Positions 12,801-20,932 of a stretch of 32,584 nt of DNA are shown in pieces (the first letter of the stretch is position 1; each line of letters begins with the position of its first letter). A program made the position numbers and the translations under genes. The notes beneath the pieces were generated by a model, which made no database searches, was not told the origin of the DNA, and worked only from the letters and a program-made list of their open reading frames with translations. Source of the DNA: Bacillota bacterium (GTDB lineage: Bacteria; Bacillota; Sulfobacillia; Symbiobacteriales; ZC4RG38); assembly GCA_021890795.1 (NCBI GenBank), contig JAKKUO010000025.1:1-32584 (forward strand), in the 5' to 3' direction.

Positions 12801-13400
12801 TCACAGGACGATGCAGCCCGCGGCCCGCATCTCCTCCAGCCCCTGCCGGTGGCTCTCAGGGCTGAAGCTGGCCACCCCGGCCTCGTAGACCGCCACCTCC
12901 AGCCCCCGCTGCCGGGCGGCCTTGGCGGTGTGGCAGACGCAGATGGGGGTGACCAGGCCCACCAGTTCGACCCGGGTGATGCCGTACTTGGCGATCAGGC
13001 CGTCCAGGCCCAACCCCAGATCCTCCGCCGGGCCGTCGGTCACCCGGCCGAGGAAGGCATCGAAGGTCGGCTTCTCAATGAGGTAGATGGGCCGGCCGGC
13101 CAGCCGCTGCCGATCCACCACCTGCTGCACCGGGTCCACCAGTTGCCAGCCCCAGGAGTACCGCAGGCAGTGGGGGCCGAACTCCCGGAACTCCGCTTCC
13201 CCCCAGACCCGGAACTCCGGGGTGCCGGGCTGGTGGGTGTCCAGGGTGCAGGCCACCAGGGCCCCCGCGGCCAGCGCGGCCTCCATTCGCTCCACCACGA
13301 AGGGGGTGGTGGCCTGGGCCGCGGCTCCGGAGGTGAGCGCCCCCCGGTCGTCCTCGAAATCCCGCTGCTTGTCGATGACCAAGAGCAGCGTCCTCGCCAT
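12801..13400 (-). CDS. pncA: Nicotinamidase (isochorismatase-fold cysteine hydrolase)
   Basis: The predicted reaction is nicotinamide to nicotinate plus ammonia. The 199-residue protein carries the expected catalytic triad Asp10 (VIDKQRDF), Lys110 (IEKPTFDAF) and Cys154 (TPICVCHTA), and a metal site Asp54, His56 and His77 (TLDTHQPGT ... GPHC) as in known nicotinamidases. The ATG at 13400 has GGGAGGT seven bases upstream; a GTG three codons earlier overlaps that site. It lies between nrtR and pncB, which makes nicotinamidase much more likely than another isochorismatase-family hydrolase. A 5-bp hairpin (13421-13425 with 13432-13436) lies in the 36-base gap after nrtR. Confidence 0.92.
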   Translation of the reverse strand: MARTLLLVIDKQRDFEDDRGALTSGAAAQATTPFVVERMEAALAAGALVACTLDTHQPGTPEFRVWGEAEFREFGPHCLRYSWGWQLVDPVQQVVDRQRLAGRPIYLIEKPTFDAFLGRVTDGPAEDLGLGLDGLIAKYGITRVELVGLVTPICVCHTAKAARQRGLEVAVYEAGVASFSPESHRQGLEEMRAAGCIVL

Positions 13401-13436
13401 GGACGGCACCTCCCGTGAAGCCCCCTTTGCAGGGGG

Positions 13437-14285
13437 TCACTTGGTAATCAGGGTGAAGTCCCCCTGAAACCGGTACAGGTCCGCGGCCGGCCCCCGGGCG
13501 CCCTTCCGCTTCTTGCCGGTCTTCACCAGGGGGGGCTGGTACTGGCCGGTGCGGGCCTCCATCAGCCGGCCCACCCGCTCGTTCAGCAGGTGGATGCTCC
13601 GCTGGAAGTTGGCCTTCCGCCGCTCGTCGTAGGTGCCCAGGTCCTCGTCCAGGATCGCCTCGTAGACCTGCCGCAGCTCGGACATGGTGAACTCCTCGGG
13701 CAGCAGGCAGAAGGCCAGCAGGGTGTAGTCCACCTTGTTCCGCAGCCGCTGCAGCGCGTCGCTCAGGATCTGATCGTGGTCCAGGGCAAACCGCCGGTCC
13801 GACCCGGGCACCGGGGCGGGCGGCAGGTGGTCGACGGGGAACCAGGCCGCGTCGGGAGCGGTGGGGCCGTAATCCGTCGGCGCCACCAACCCCATGTAGG
13901 CGGTGGCGATGGTCCGCCGCAGGGGGTTGCGGTACGGGTCGTCGTAGGTGCGGAGCTGCTCCAGGTAGATGGGGCCTTTCAGCCCCACCCGGCGGCCAAG
14001 CTCCCAATAGGCTGCCTCCTGAAAGGATTCCCGCACGCCCACCGGCGCGCTGGGCAGGGCCCACCACCCCTGCCAGGGCTCCGTGCTGCGCCGGACCAGA
14101 AGCACCCGGAGTTCCTTCGGCGGCCGGCCGGGGCGGCGCCGTTCCGGCGGGCGATCGGCGATGGTGAAGAGGGCGATCTCGACGGTGTGGCTGACGTCCC
14201 AGAGGCCAGACCGCACCAGCCTGACCCGCCTGGGCAGTTCCCGGGTCGATGGCCGAACCGACACCTTCTCCCTTGCTCCCTCCAT
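13437..14285 (-). CDS. nrtR: NrtR-type regulator of NAD metabolism (degenerate Nudix plus winged helix)
   Basis: NrtR proteins join a Nudix-fold sensor domain that binds ADP-ribose to a C-terminal winged helix and repress NAD genes. In this 282-residue protein the Nudix fold spans roughly residues 30-170 (VEIALFTI ... RVLLVRRSTEPWQGWWALPS). Its Nudix box is degenerate: the REUxEE core reads WELGRR, so hydrolysis is unlikely and a sensor role likely. The winged-helix part follows (FTMSELRQVYEAILDEDLGTYDERRKANFQRSI), ending in a basic tail. It is the first gene of nrtR-pncA-pncB, which fits the function. The ATG at 14285 lies about 26 bases after the predicted transcription start and has only a weak ribosome site (CGGGA); a GTG at 14264 is an alternative. 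The longer reading from 14345 starts upstream of the promoter. Confidence 0.9.
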   Translation of the reverse strand: MEGAREKVSVRPSTRELPRRVRLVRSGLWDVSHTVEIALFTIADRPPERRRPGRPPKELRVLLVRRSTEPWQGWWALPSAPVGVRESFQEAAYWELGRRVGLKGPIYLEQLRTYDDPYRNPLRRTIATAYMGLVAPTDYGPTAPDAAWFPVDHLPPAPVPGSDRRFALDHDQILSDALQRLRNKVDYTLLAFCLLPEEFTMSELRQVYEAILDEDLGTYDERRKANFQRSIHLLNERVGRLMEARTGQYQPPLVKTGKKRKGARGPAADLYRFQGDFTLITK

Positions 14286-14308
14286 TCCCGCGGCAATGGC
14301 CGGCGGCA

Positions 14309-14333
14309 AAACAGTGTCATTATCACACGGTTT
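14309..14333 (-). promoter_or_regulatory. Palindromic operator overlapping the nrtR promoter
   Basis: This 25-bp element is an imperfect palindrome in which 10 of 12 half-site pairs match. Its core, GTGTGATAATGACAC on the minus strand, contains the likely -10 box GATAAT (14319-14324) preceded by TG one base earlier, an extended -10. No good -35 is visible. An operator lying on the -10 box of an operon whose first gene is an NrtR-type repressor strongly suggests autoregulation in response to ADP-ribose or NAD status. Confidence 0.65.
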
Positions 14334-14366
14334 GCCATTAAGCATACCACACCGGGGCCCGGCCGT

Positions 14367-17321
14367 CTACCCGGCCTGACCCGGCGGCGCGGGGAGCCAG
14401 ACCCGGAAGGTGCTCCCGGCGCCGGGCTCCGACTCCACCTCGATGCGGCCCCCGTGGGCCTCCACCACCGCGTAGCAGATGGCCAGCCCCAGCCCCGTGC
14501 CCCGCTCCTTGGTGGTGAAGAACGGGGTGAAGAGGGAGACCCGGGTTTCCGGCGGGATCCCGACCCCGTGGTCCCGGACCGCGAACCAGGCCTCCGGCCC
14601 GCAGGCGCCGGTGGAGAGGACGAGCCGCCGGTCCGGCCGCCCGGCCATGGCTTCCACCCCGTTCCGGACCAGGTTGATGGCCACCTGCCGGAGCCGCTCC
14701 TCGTCGCCCCAGGCCACCGCGGGCTCCGGGTCGTAGGCCCGGAGGACCGTCACCCCGGCCTGCTCCAGTTCCGGCCGGAGGAGCTGAACCACCTCGTCGA
14801 GAAGCCGGGGAAGGCTGACCGGGGCCCGGGCCGGGTCCCCCGGCCGGGCCAGGAGCAGCATGTCCGAGACCAGCCCCTCGATCCGGTCGATCTCCCGGAT
14901 CAGGATCTCCGCGTACTCCCGGAAGGGGCTGCCGGGCTCCGCCTCCTGGTGGATGAGCTGGGCAAAACCCCGGATGGCGGTGAGGGGGTTGCGGATCTCG
15001 TGGGCGGCCCCCGCGGCCAGCTTCCCCAGGTCCGCGAGGCGGGCCACCCGCTGCACCTCCTGCTCCATCTGCCGGACCCGGGTGACATCCCAGCCCAGGG
15101 CCAGGGCCCCCCGGGTCTGCCCCTCGGCGTCCCGGAGGGGCACGGCCCGGAGCTCAATGTACCGGCCCGGCTGGGGCTCCCAGATCACGCAGCCGACGCT
15201 CTGGCCGGCCAGGGCCTGCCGGAGAGGCCGGGCCGACTCCAGGTCCGGAAAGGGATCGCCGACGGCCAGGGCCGGGTAGCCCCCGGCCTGGAGCATCTCC
15301 CGGGCCGTCTGGTTGATCAGGGTGATCCGGCCCTCGACGTCCAGGGCCACCACCCCGGTGGGGAGCTGCTCGATCAGCGTCCCCAGGAACCGGCGCATCT
15401 CGTCGATCCGCAGCATCCGCTCCCGGGCCTCGGCCAGCAGGAGCCCGTTGTCCACCGCCAGGGCCGCCTGCCCGGCGACCAGCTCCAGAAGGCTGACCTG
15501 CCGGGGCGTAAAGCCGTCGCCGCTCCGCTGGCCGACAAAGAGGAGGCCCACCGTCCGGCCCCGGGCCACCAGCGGGAAGTACCCCGCGGCCCGCACCCCT
15601 TCCGCCACGGCGACGGCCCGGGCCAGGGTGCCCGGCGGGTTGGCGGCCAGGTCCGGGACCAGCAAGGGGTGCTGGCTGAGGAGCACCCGGGTGACGGGCC
15701 CCCCGTCCAGGGGCAACCGGGTTCCCAGGAGGCTCAGCCGCTGGAACCCCCGGGCGGCCCGGACGGAGAGGGCCGCTCCGTCCGGGTCCCGGAGGGCAAG
15801 AAAGACGCAGCCGCCGGTCAGCGCCGCCACCGCGTCGGCCACCTGCTCCGCCGCGGTGGCCGGGTCGGTGGTGGTGCCCAGGAGCTGGCCCAGCTCCGCC
15901 ACCGCCAGGACCTCCGGGGAGAGCCGGTCAAGCCAGGTGAGCCGGTGCCGGAGGGGCCAGAGCAGCCGGCCGAGGGGCCCGGGCATCCACCCGGACACCG
16001 GCCCGTTCCCCGGGGACCGGAGCTGCCGGAGGATCCGGGCCACCCGCTCCCGGCTCCCCCGCTGGGCGGCATCGTCGGCCCGGAGCACCTCCTGGGCGGC
16101 CCGGACCACCTCCGGGTCGAGCCGGCGCCCCTCCTGCTGCCGGAGCCACTGCCGGGCCGACTCGACCTGGGCGCCGGGGTCCGGCAGGGGCTGCCGGCTG
16201 GCCGCCAGGGGATCCTCCAGCTCCGGGGGCGGGGTGAGGAGCCAGGCGAGGCCGTTCGCCGCCGCCAGCACCCGGGCCGCGAGGGGGATGGCATCGCCCC
16301 GGGCCGGGGGCACCCCGGTGCCGTCCCACCAGGCGTAGCGGTACCGCAGGATCCGGGCGACGGGGGCCAGGGGGCCGATCCGGGCCGCCAGGGCGGCCAC
16401 CGCCGCCGCCCGCCGGGCCAGCTCCCCCCGGAGGGCGGGGGCCGGCGGGTCCGGGGCCAGGTCGACCTCCGGCTGGGAAGGCGGCTGGGCCGCATCCTGG
16501 AGCACCGCGGCGTAGCCCAGGAGCCGGAGTTCCTCCTCCGGCAGGCCGAGGGCGCTGCCGATGCCGTAGGCGTAATGGAGCACCCGCTCCTGCCGGCCGG
16601 GGTAGGCCTGGCGGCTCAAGCCGATGCGCTGGATCAGCTCGTCCACCGCCCGGTCCTGGAAGACCCGGTTGAGAAGCTGGCCCAGCCACCGCTGGGCAAG
16701 GGCAAGGGCCGCCACCGCCGCCGGCTCGGCCGCCGGCAGGGCCAGGAAGACCAGGCCGGCCCCGGTCAGGTAGTAAGCGACGGCCCACAGGCTCTCCCCG
16801 AGGATATCGGCGTAGACCCGCCAGAACCCCTCGGAACGGCTGCGGGCTAGGAAGACGGCGTCCAGAGCCCGGCCGCCCAGCCAGGTGCCCACGGCGCTGG
16901 CCACCAGGGCCAGCGCCTCCCGGTTTGCCGGAGCCAGGCCAGCCCCCGCGGCCAGGGCCAGGAGGCGGAACAGAAGGGCTCCGCCGAGGGCGGCGGCCCG
17001 GATCGCCAGGATGGCAAGGAGGTCGGCCCGCTCCCGGACCAGAGCCAGGAAGCAGACAGCGGCGGCCACCGAGGTCGCTGCGGTAATGGGACCGTGGAGG
17101 GCTAGGACCGCGACCAGGAGCCCCCCGGCGATGGAGACCCGGCCACCGCTCTGCGGCAGCAGGAGTCCCCCCTGGACGCCGGTGGCCATGGCGAGCCCGT
17201 AGAGCACCCCGAGCCCCACCTGGCCCTCCCTGCCGGACAGGGGGCCCAGCACCAGGGCCATAGCCAGCACCGCCAAGAGCCCCGGCAGCAGGTCGTCGAG
17301 CCGGCGCATCCCCCTGCCCAC
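14367..17321 (-). CDS. Membrane sensor histidine kinase with degenerate HD-GYP, GAF and PAS domains
   Basis: The protein has 984 residues from the GTG at 17321, which has GGAGGT seven bases upstream. Residues about 10-220 are a multi-helix hydrophobic domain, probably a membrane sensor. Residues about 240-412 follow the HD-GYP phosphodiesterase plan, but the metal sites are lost: LHDIGK reads LQDAA, HHE reads YAW, and only DGTGVPPA, IPLAARVL and LDPEVV remain. A GAF domain (about 470-630), a PAS domain (about 645-750, LPTGVVALDVEGRITLINQTA) and the kinase core follow. His774 in AAHEIRNPL is the phospho-acceptor. The N box is NLVRNGVEAM, then DHGVGIP, FTPFFTTKERGTGLGL. No response regulator is encoded beside it, so it is an orphan kinase. 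The signal is unknown. Confidence 0.9.
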   Translation of the reverse strand: MGRGMRRLDDLLPGLLAVLAMALVLGPLSGREGQVGLGVLYGLAMATGVQGGLLLPQSGGRVSIAGGLLVAVLALHGPITAATSVAAAVCFLALVRERADLLAILAIRAAALGGALLFRLLALAAGAGLAPANREALALVASAVGTWLGGRALDAVFLARSRSEGFWRVYADILGESLWAVAYYLTGAGLVFLALPAAEPAAVAALALAQRWLGQLLNRVFQDRAVDELIQRIGLSRQAYPGRQERVLHYAYGIGSALGLPEEELRLLGYAAVLQDAAQPPSQPEVDLAPDPPAPALRGELARRAAAVAALAARIGPLAPVARILRYRYAWWDGTGVPPARGDAIPLAARVLAAANGLAWLLTPPPELEDPLAASRQPLPDPGAQVESARQWLRQQEGRRLDPEVVRAAQEVLRADDAAQRGSRERVARILRQLRSPGNGPVSGWMPGPLGRLLWPLRHRLTWLDRLSPEVLAVAELGQLLGTTTDPATAAEQVADAVAALTGGCVFLALRDPDGAALSVRAARGFQRLSLLGTRLPLDGGPVTRVLLSQHPLLVPDLAANPPGTLARAVAVAEGVRAAGYFPLVARGRTVGLLFVGQRSGDGFTPRQVSLLELVAGQAALAVDNGLLLAEARERMLRIDEMRRFLGTLIEQLPTGVVALDVEGRITLINQTAREMLQAGGYPALAVGDPFPDLESARPLRQALAGQSVGCVIWEPQPGRYIELRAVPLRDAEGQTRGALALGWDVTRVRQMEQEVQRVARLADLGKLAAGAAHEIRNPLTAIRGFAQLIHQEAEPGSPFREYAEILIREIDRIEGLVSDMLLLARPGDPARAPVSLPRLLDEVVQLLRPELEQAGVTVLRAYDPEPAVAWGDEERLRQVAINLVRNGVEAMAGRPDRRLVLSTGACGPEAWFAVRDHGVGIPPETRVSLFTPFFTTKERGTGLGLAICYAVVEAHGGRIEVESEPGAGSTFRVWLPAPPGQAG

Positions 17322-17460
17322 TATGTTCACCTCCCGTTGGGGAAAGGCTAAGGTCATGGGGAAACGCTAGTGTCGAATTCGGCAGCCACCGCCGGGCTCC
17401 TGCGGTACCGGCCGGGCCGCGGGCCGAGGGCCGGCGGGGCTTGGGAAGAGGGCTGGTGCC

Positions 17461-19218
17461 ATGCCGTCCGACACGGGACGCCCGCTCATCGTCCAGAGCA
17501 ACCACGAGCTGCTGTTGGATGCCGAACACCCCATGGCCGAGGCGGCCCGGGAGGCCCTGGCCGGGTTTGCGGAACTGGTCCGGGCCCCGGAGCACGTCCA
17601 CACCTACCGGCTGACCCCCCTCACCCTCTGGAACGCCGCGGCCGCCGGCCTCACCCCGGCCGAGGTGCTGGCCGCCCTCGGCCGGTTCAGCCGCTACCCC
17701 CTGCCGGCCAGCCTCCGGGCCGAGGTGATCGACCGGATGGGGCGCTACGGCCGGGTGAAACTGGTCCGGGAGGAAGGCGAACTGCGGCTGGTCTCCGAGA
17801 GCCGGGTCCTCCTGGAGGAGGTGGCCCGGCACCGGCTGACCCGGCCCTACGTCCTGGCCGACCGGGGGGAGGAGGGCCTCGCGGTCCACCCGGACCGCCG
17901 GGGTCACTTGAAGATGGCCATGACCCGGCTGGGGTACCCGGTGGAGGACCTGGCGGGGTACGTGGAGGGGGCGCCCCTGCCGGTGGCCCTCCGGGACCGG
18001 ACCCTGGCCGGCCAGCCCCTGCGGCTCCGCCCCTACCAGGAGGCCGCGGTGGCCCGGTTCTACCAGGAGGGGCGGGCCACCGGCGGCTCCGGGGTGGTGG
18101 TGCTGCCCTGCGGGGCCGGGAAGACCGTGGTCGCCCTGGCGGCCATGGCCGCGGTGGGGGCCCAGACCCTGATCCTCACCTCCAACGTCACCGCGGTGCG
18201 GCAGTTCATCCGGGAGATCCGGGACAAGACGGATCTCGCCCCGGAACTGGTGGGGGAGTACACCGGGGAGATGAAAGAGGTGCGGCCGGTCACCGTCACC
18301 ACCTACCAGCTCCTGGCCCGTCGGGAGCCGGGCCGGGACCGGTTCCCCCACCTGGCTCTCTTCAACCGGATGGACTGGGGGCTGGTGATCTACGACGAGG
18401 TCCACCTGCTGCCGGCGCCGGTCTTCCGGGTAACCGCGGAGATCCAGGCCCGGCGGCGGCTGGGGCTCACGGCCACCCTGGTCCGGGAGGACGGCCGGGA
18501 GGAGGACGTCTTCAGCCTCATCGGCCCGAAGCGCTACGAACTCCCCTGGCGCTCTTTGGAGCGGCAGGGGCACATCGCCCGGGCCACCTGCTGGGAGGTC
18601 CGGGTCCCCCTGCCGGAGGCGGAGCGGCTGGCCTACGCCCTGGCCGACGAGCGGAGCCGCTTTCGGCTCGCCGCGGAGAACCCCGCCAAGCTGCCCCTGG
18701 TGGAGCGGATCCTCGCCCTGCACCCCGGGGAGCCGGCCCTGGTCATCGGCCAGTACCTGGGCCAGCTCCAGGCCCTCAGCCGGCGGCTGGGGGCGCCGCT
18801 CATTACCGGTCAGACCTCCAACCGGGAGCGGGAGGCCCTCTACGCCCGTTTCCGGTCCGGGGCCGAGCGGGTGCTGGTGGTCTCCAAGGTGGCCAACTTT
18901 GCGGTGGACCTCCCGGACGCCAGCCTGCTGATCCAGGTCTCCGGCACCTTCGGCAGCCGGCAGGAGGAGGCCCAGCGGCTCGGCCGGGTCCTCCGGCCCA
19001 AGGCCGACGGCCGGGCGGCCCACTTCTACTCCCTGGTCACCGGGGAGACCCGGGAGGAGGGGTTCGCCCGGAACCGGCAGACGTTCCTCACGGAGCAGGG
19101 CTACCGGTACCGGATCCTCCGGGCCGAAGACCTGGAGCCCGGGGCCACCGGCATCGAAAGCGGGGAGGTTCGCGAGGCCACCCGCATCGCCAGCGGGGAG
19201 ACCAGCGGGGAGGGGTGA
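17461..19218 (+). CDS. XPB-family DNA helicase (ERCC3-like)
   Basis: This is a 585-residue superfamily 2 helicase of the XPB type, related to archaeal and mycobacterial XPB, enzymes that unwind DNA 3'-5' in repair. The N-terminal part (residues 1-130, SNHELLLDAEHPMAEAAREAL) matches the domain found in front of bacterial XPBs. Walker A is LPCGAGKT (215-222), motif II is DEVH (312-315), motif III is GLTATL, and the XPB-specific RED motif is at 342-344 (VREDG). Motifs V and VI are SKVANFAVDLPDA and QRLGRVLRPK. The ATG at 17461 has a modest purine-rich site (AAGAGGG) upstream. It diverges from the sensor kinase with a 139-base gap and is followed after four bases by a second gene, the likely partner. 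Confidence 0.92.
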   Translation: MPSDTGRPLIVQSNHELLLDAEHPMAEAAREALAGFAELVRAPEHVHTYRLTPLTLWNAAAAGLTPAEVLAALGRFSRYPLPASLRAEVIDRMGRYGRVKLVREEGELRLVSESRVLLEEVARHRLTRPYVLADRGEEGLAVHPDRRGHLKMAMTRLGYPVEDLAGYVEGAPLPVALRDRTLAGQPLRLRPYQEAAVARFYQEGRATGGSGVVVLPCGAGKTVVALAAMAAVGAQTLILTSNVTAVRQFIREIRDKTDLAPELVGEYTGEMKEVRPVTVTTYQLLARREPGRDRFPHLALFNRMDWGLVIYDEVHLLPAPVFRVTAEIQARRRLGLTATLVREDGREEDVFSLIGPKRYELPWRSLERQGHIARATCWEVRVPLPEAERLAYALADERSRFRLAAENPAKLPLVERILALHPGEPALVIGQYLGQLQALSRRLGAPLITGQTSNREREALYARFRSGAERVLVVSKVANFAVDLPDASLLIQVSGTFGSRQEEAQRLGRVLRPKADGRAAHFYSLVTGETREEGFARNRQTFLTEQGYRYRILRAEDLEPGATGIESGEVREATRIASGETSGEG

Positions 19219-19222
19219 AGCC

Positions 19223-20884
19223 GTGGACCTCGCCAAGGCCCTTGCCGGCGCGCCGGATGACCAACTGGTCCGGATGGCCCGGGCCCACGGCCTCCCGGCG
19301 GCGCCGGACCGGCGGGAGCTCGTGGATCGGCTCCTCCGGCACCTCAGTGACCCGGGCCAGGTGGCCCGGAGCCTCAGCGAGCTTTCCCCGGAGGAGTGGG
19401 AGGCCCTGAAGGTGGTCTACTGGGGGGGCGGCCGCACCGGCATCACCGTGGAACTCTGCCAGGAGCTCGCCGGCAGCCTGGGGGGCCGGCGGCGGCCCGG
19501 CGCCGCCCGGGCCCTGGCCCGGCTCGCGGACAAGGGGCTCATTGGCACCTGGAAGTCCGGCTACCGGGAGGTCTACGTCATCCCCGGGGAGGTGCGGCCC
19601 GGGGTGGAGGCCGCCCTGCGGGCGGAGATGGTCCGGCGGGTGACCGTGGCCGGCCCGCCGGCGGAACCCGCCGCCGGAATCGACCTTCTGGAGGAACTCG
19701 TGCGGCTGCTGGCCTACCTCCGCCGGGGGCCGGTGCCCCTCACCCAGCAGGGCACCCTCCACCGGCGGCACCTGCGGGCCCTGTGGGGGCCCGCAGGCAC
19801 AGCCGAATGGGGCGAGTTCAGGGGGATGGGGGCCGAGGAGGCGGAGAGCAGCCCTGCGGAGACAGGCCGTGACTCGGCGGGCCGCCGCCCGGAGACGCTG
19901 GGGCTGCTAGTGGACTTCGCCCTGGCGGAGGGGCTTGCGCGGCAGCAGGGGGGCTCCCTCCACCCCGGGCCGGAACTGGAGCGGTGGCTCCGGCTGCCGG
20001 AGGAGAAGATGCGGGCCGGGCTCTACCGGTTCTGGTCCGGCCGCAGCCCTCAGCTGGAACTGCAGGCCTTTCTACACCTGGTCGGGGCGGTCGCACCCCG
20101 GTGGGTGAGGCTCGCCGCCGCGGCCGAGGAACTGGCGGCGGTGGTCCGCCCGGGTCAGCGGCCGGGGCTGCTCACCCGGCTCACCCACCACCTGCAGGAC
20201 GTCCTGGCCCCCCTGGGGCTGATGGCCGCCGCCCACACCGAGGATGGCGAACTCCTCTGCCGCCTCACCCCGGCAGGGGAGCGGATCCTGGCGCCGGATC
20301 TGCCCCCAGCGGGAGAGCGACTTCGGGCTCCAGACCTGGCCCCGGCGGGGGAGCGGCTTCGGGTCCCGGACCCGGAGGGCCCCGAGGCGCCGGACCGGGG
20401 CGAGGGGGCCGGATACCGGTTTGTCCTCCAGCCCAGCGGGGAGATCGTCGCGCCCCGGCCGGTGCCGGTCCCGGTCCTCTGGCGGCTCGAGGGGGCGGCG
20501 GACCTGGTCCGGCGGGGCCCGGCCCTGGTCTACCGCCTCAGCCGGGAGAGCGTCTACCGGGCCCTCCGAGCCGGGGAGACCGGACCCGGCCTCCGCGCGT
20601 TCCTGACCGAGCACAGCGCCACCGGCCTCCCCCAGAACCTGGCCTTTGACCTCGAGGCCTGGAGCCAGTCCTACGGGCAGGTCTACTTTCAGCAGCTCTG
20701 CCTCCTGCGTTGCGCCGACCCGGTGCTGGCGGCCCGGATCCGGGCGAGCCGGCGCACCGGGCCTTACATCCGGGGCGTCCTCACCCCCTGCGACCTGGTC
20801 GTCGACCCCCGGGATTACCCGGCCCTGGACCAGGCCCTCCAGGAGGAGGGGCTCCTGCCCAGGCCCGGGATCCTGCCGCCGTGA
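19223..20884 (+). CDS. Helicase-associated protein next to XPB (Helicase_C_3-like)
   Basis: This 553-residue protein has no enzyme motif that I can see. Its N-terminal part (residues 1-130: DDQLVRMARAHGL, LSPEEWEALKVVYWGGGRTGI, ALARLADKGLI) looks like a helical, winged-helix-like module. The C-terminal part (about 395-553: YRFVLQPSGEIVAPRPVPVPVLWRLEG ... YRLSRESVYRALRAG ... DLVVDP) resembles the Helicase_C_3 family found in proteins encoded beside XPB helicases in actinobacteria. Between them lies a threefold 12-residue repeat. The GTG at 19223 comes four bases after the helicase stop, with AGGGGTGA overlapping that stop, so the two are co-translated. The likely role is a partner or regulator of the helicase; this rests on context and family resemblance from memory. 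Confidence 0.75.
   Translation: MDLAKALAGAPDDQLVRMARAHGLPAAPDRRELVDRLLRHLSDPGQVARSLSELSPEEWEALKVVYWGGGRTGITVELCQELAGSLGGRRRPGAARALARLADKGLIGTWKSGYREVYVIPGEVRPGVEAALRAEMVRRVTVAGPPAEPAAGIDLLEELVRLLAYLRRGPVPLTQQGTLHRRHLRALWGPAGTAEWGEFRGMGAEEAESSPAETGRDSAGRRPETLGLLVDFALAEGLARQQGGSLHPGPELERWLRLPEEKMRAGLYRFWSGRSPQLELQAFLHLVGAVAPRWVRLAAAAEELAAVVRPGQRPGLLTRLTHHLQDVLAPLGLMAAAHTEDGELLCRLTPAGERILAPDLPPAGERLRAPDLAPAGERLRVPDPEGPEAPDRGEGAGYRFVLQPSGEIVAPRPVPVPVLWRLEGAADLVRRGPALVYRLSRESVYRALRAGETGPGLRAFLTEHSATGLPQNLAFDLEAWSQSYGQVYFQQLCLLRCADPVLAARIRASRRTGPYIRGVLTPCDLVVDPRDYPALDQALQEEGLLPRPGILPP
20264..20371 (+). repeat. Three in-frame 36-bp repeats in the XPB partner gene
   Basis: Three adjacent 36-base units (20264-20299, 20300-20335, 20336-20371) encode three versions of a 12-residue repeat of the form L-x-P-A-G-E-R-L/I-R/L-x-P-D. 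The units differ at many third positions, so the peptide is better conserved than the DNA. They join the N- and C-terminal parts of the protein. Confidence 0.85.
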
Positions 20885-20900
20885 CCTCGCCCAAAGGAAA

Positions 20901-20932
20901 GCGGAGGGGTCAGGAGCTTCCTCCCCCTCCGC
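20901..20932 (-). terminator. Terminator at the end of the his operon and lipoprotein gene
   Basis: A 9-bp stem (20901-20909 with 20924-20932) encloses a smaller inner pairing (AGGA with TCCT). On the minus strand it is followed by TTTCCTTT. It overlaps the last codons of the lipoprotein gene and lies between two convergent genes, where an intrinsic terminator is expected. The U-tract is interrupted. Confidence 0.55.

Noticed and set aside
13590-16850. A 1086-codon open frame on the plus strand opposite nrtR and the sensor kinase
   Set aside because: Its product is low-complexity Pro/Gly/Arg/Leu/His-rich sequence with no family motif and lies antisense to well-supported genes. Long antisense frames are expected at this GC content.
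17370-17385. A GAATTCGGCA stretch resembling a cloning-adaptor sequence
   Set aside because: It is too short to distinguish from genomic sequence, and the surroundings are continuous with normal gene context.
15928-19236. A 1102-codon minus-strand frame spanning the kinase-helicase boundary
   Set aside because: It is antisense to the XPB gene in one half and out of frame with the kinase in the other; only the kinase and XPB frames show real domains.
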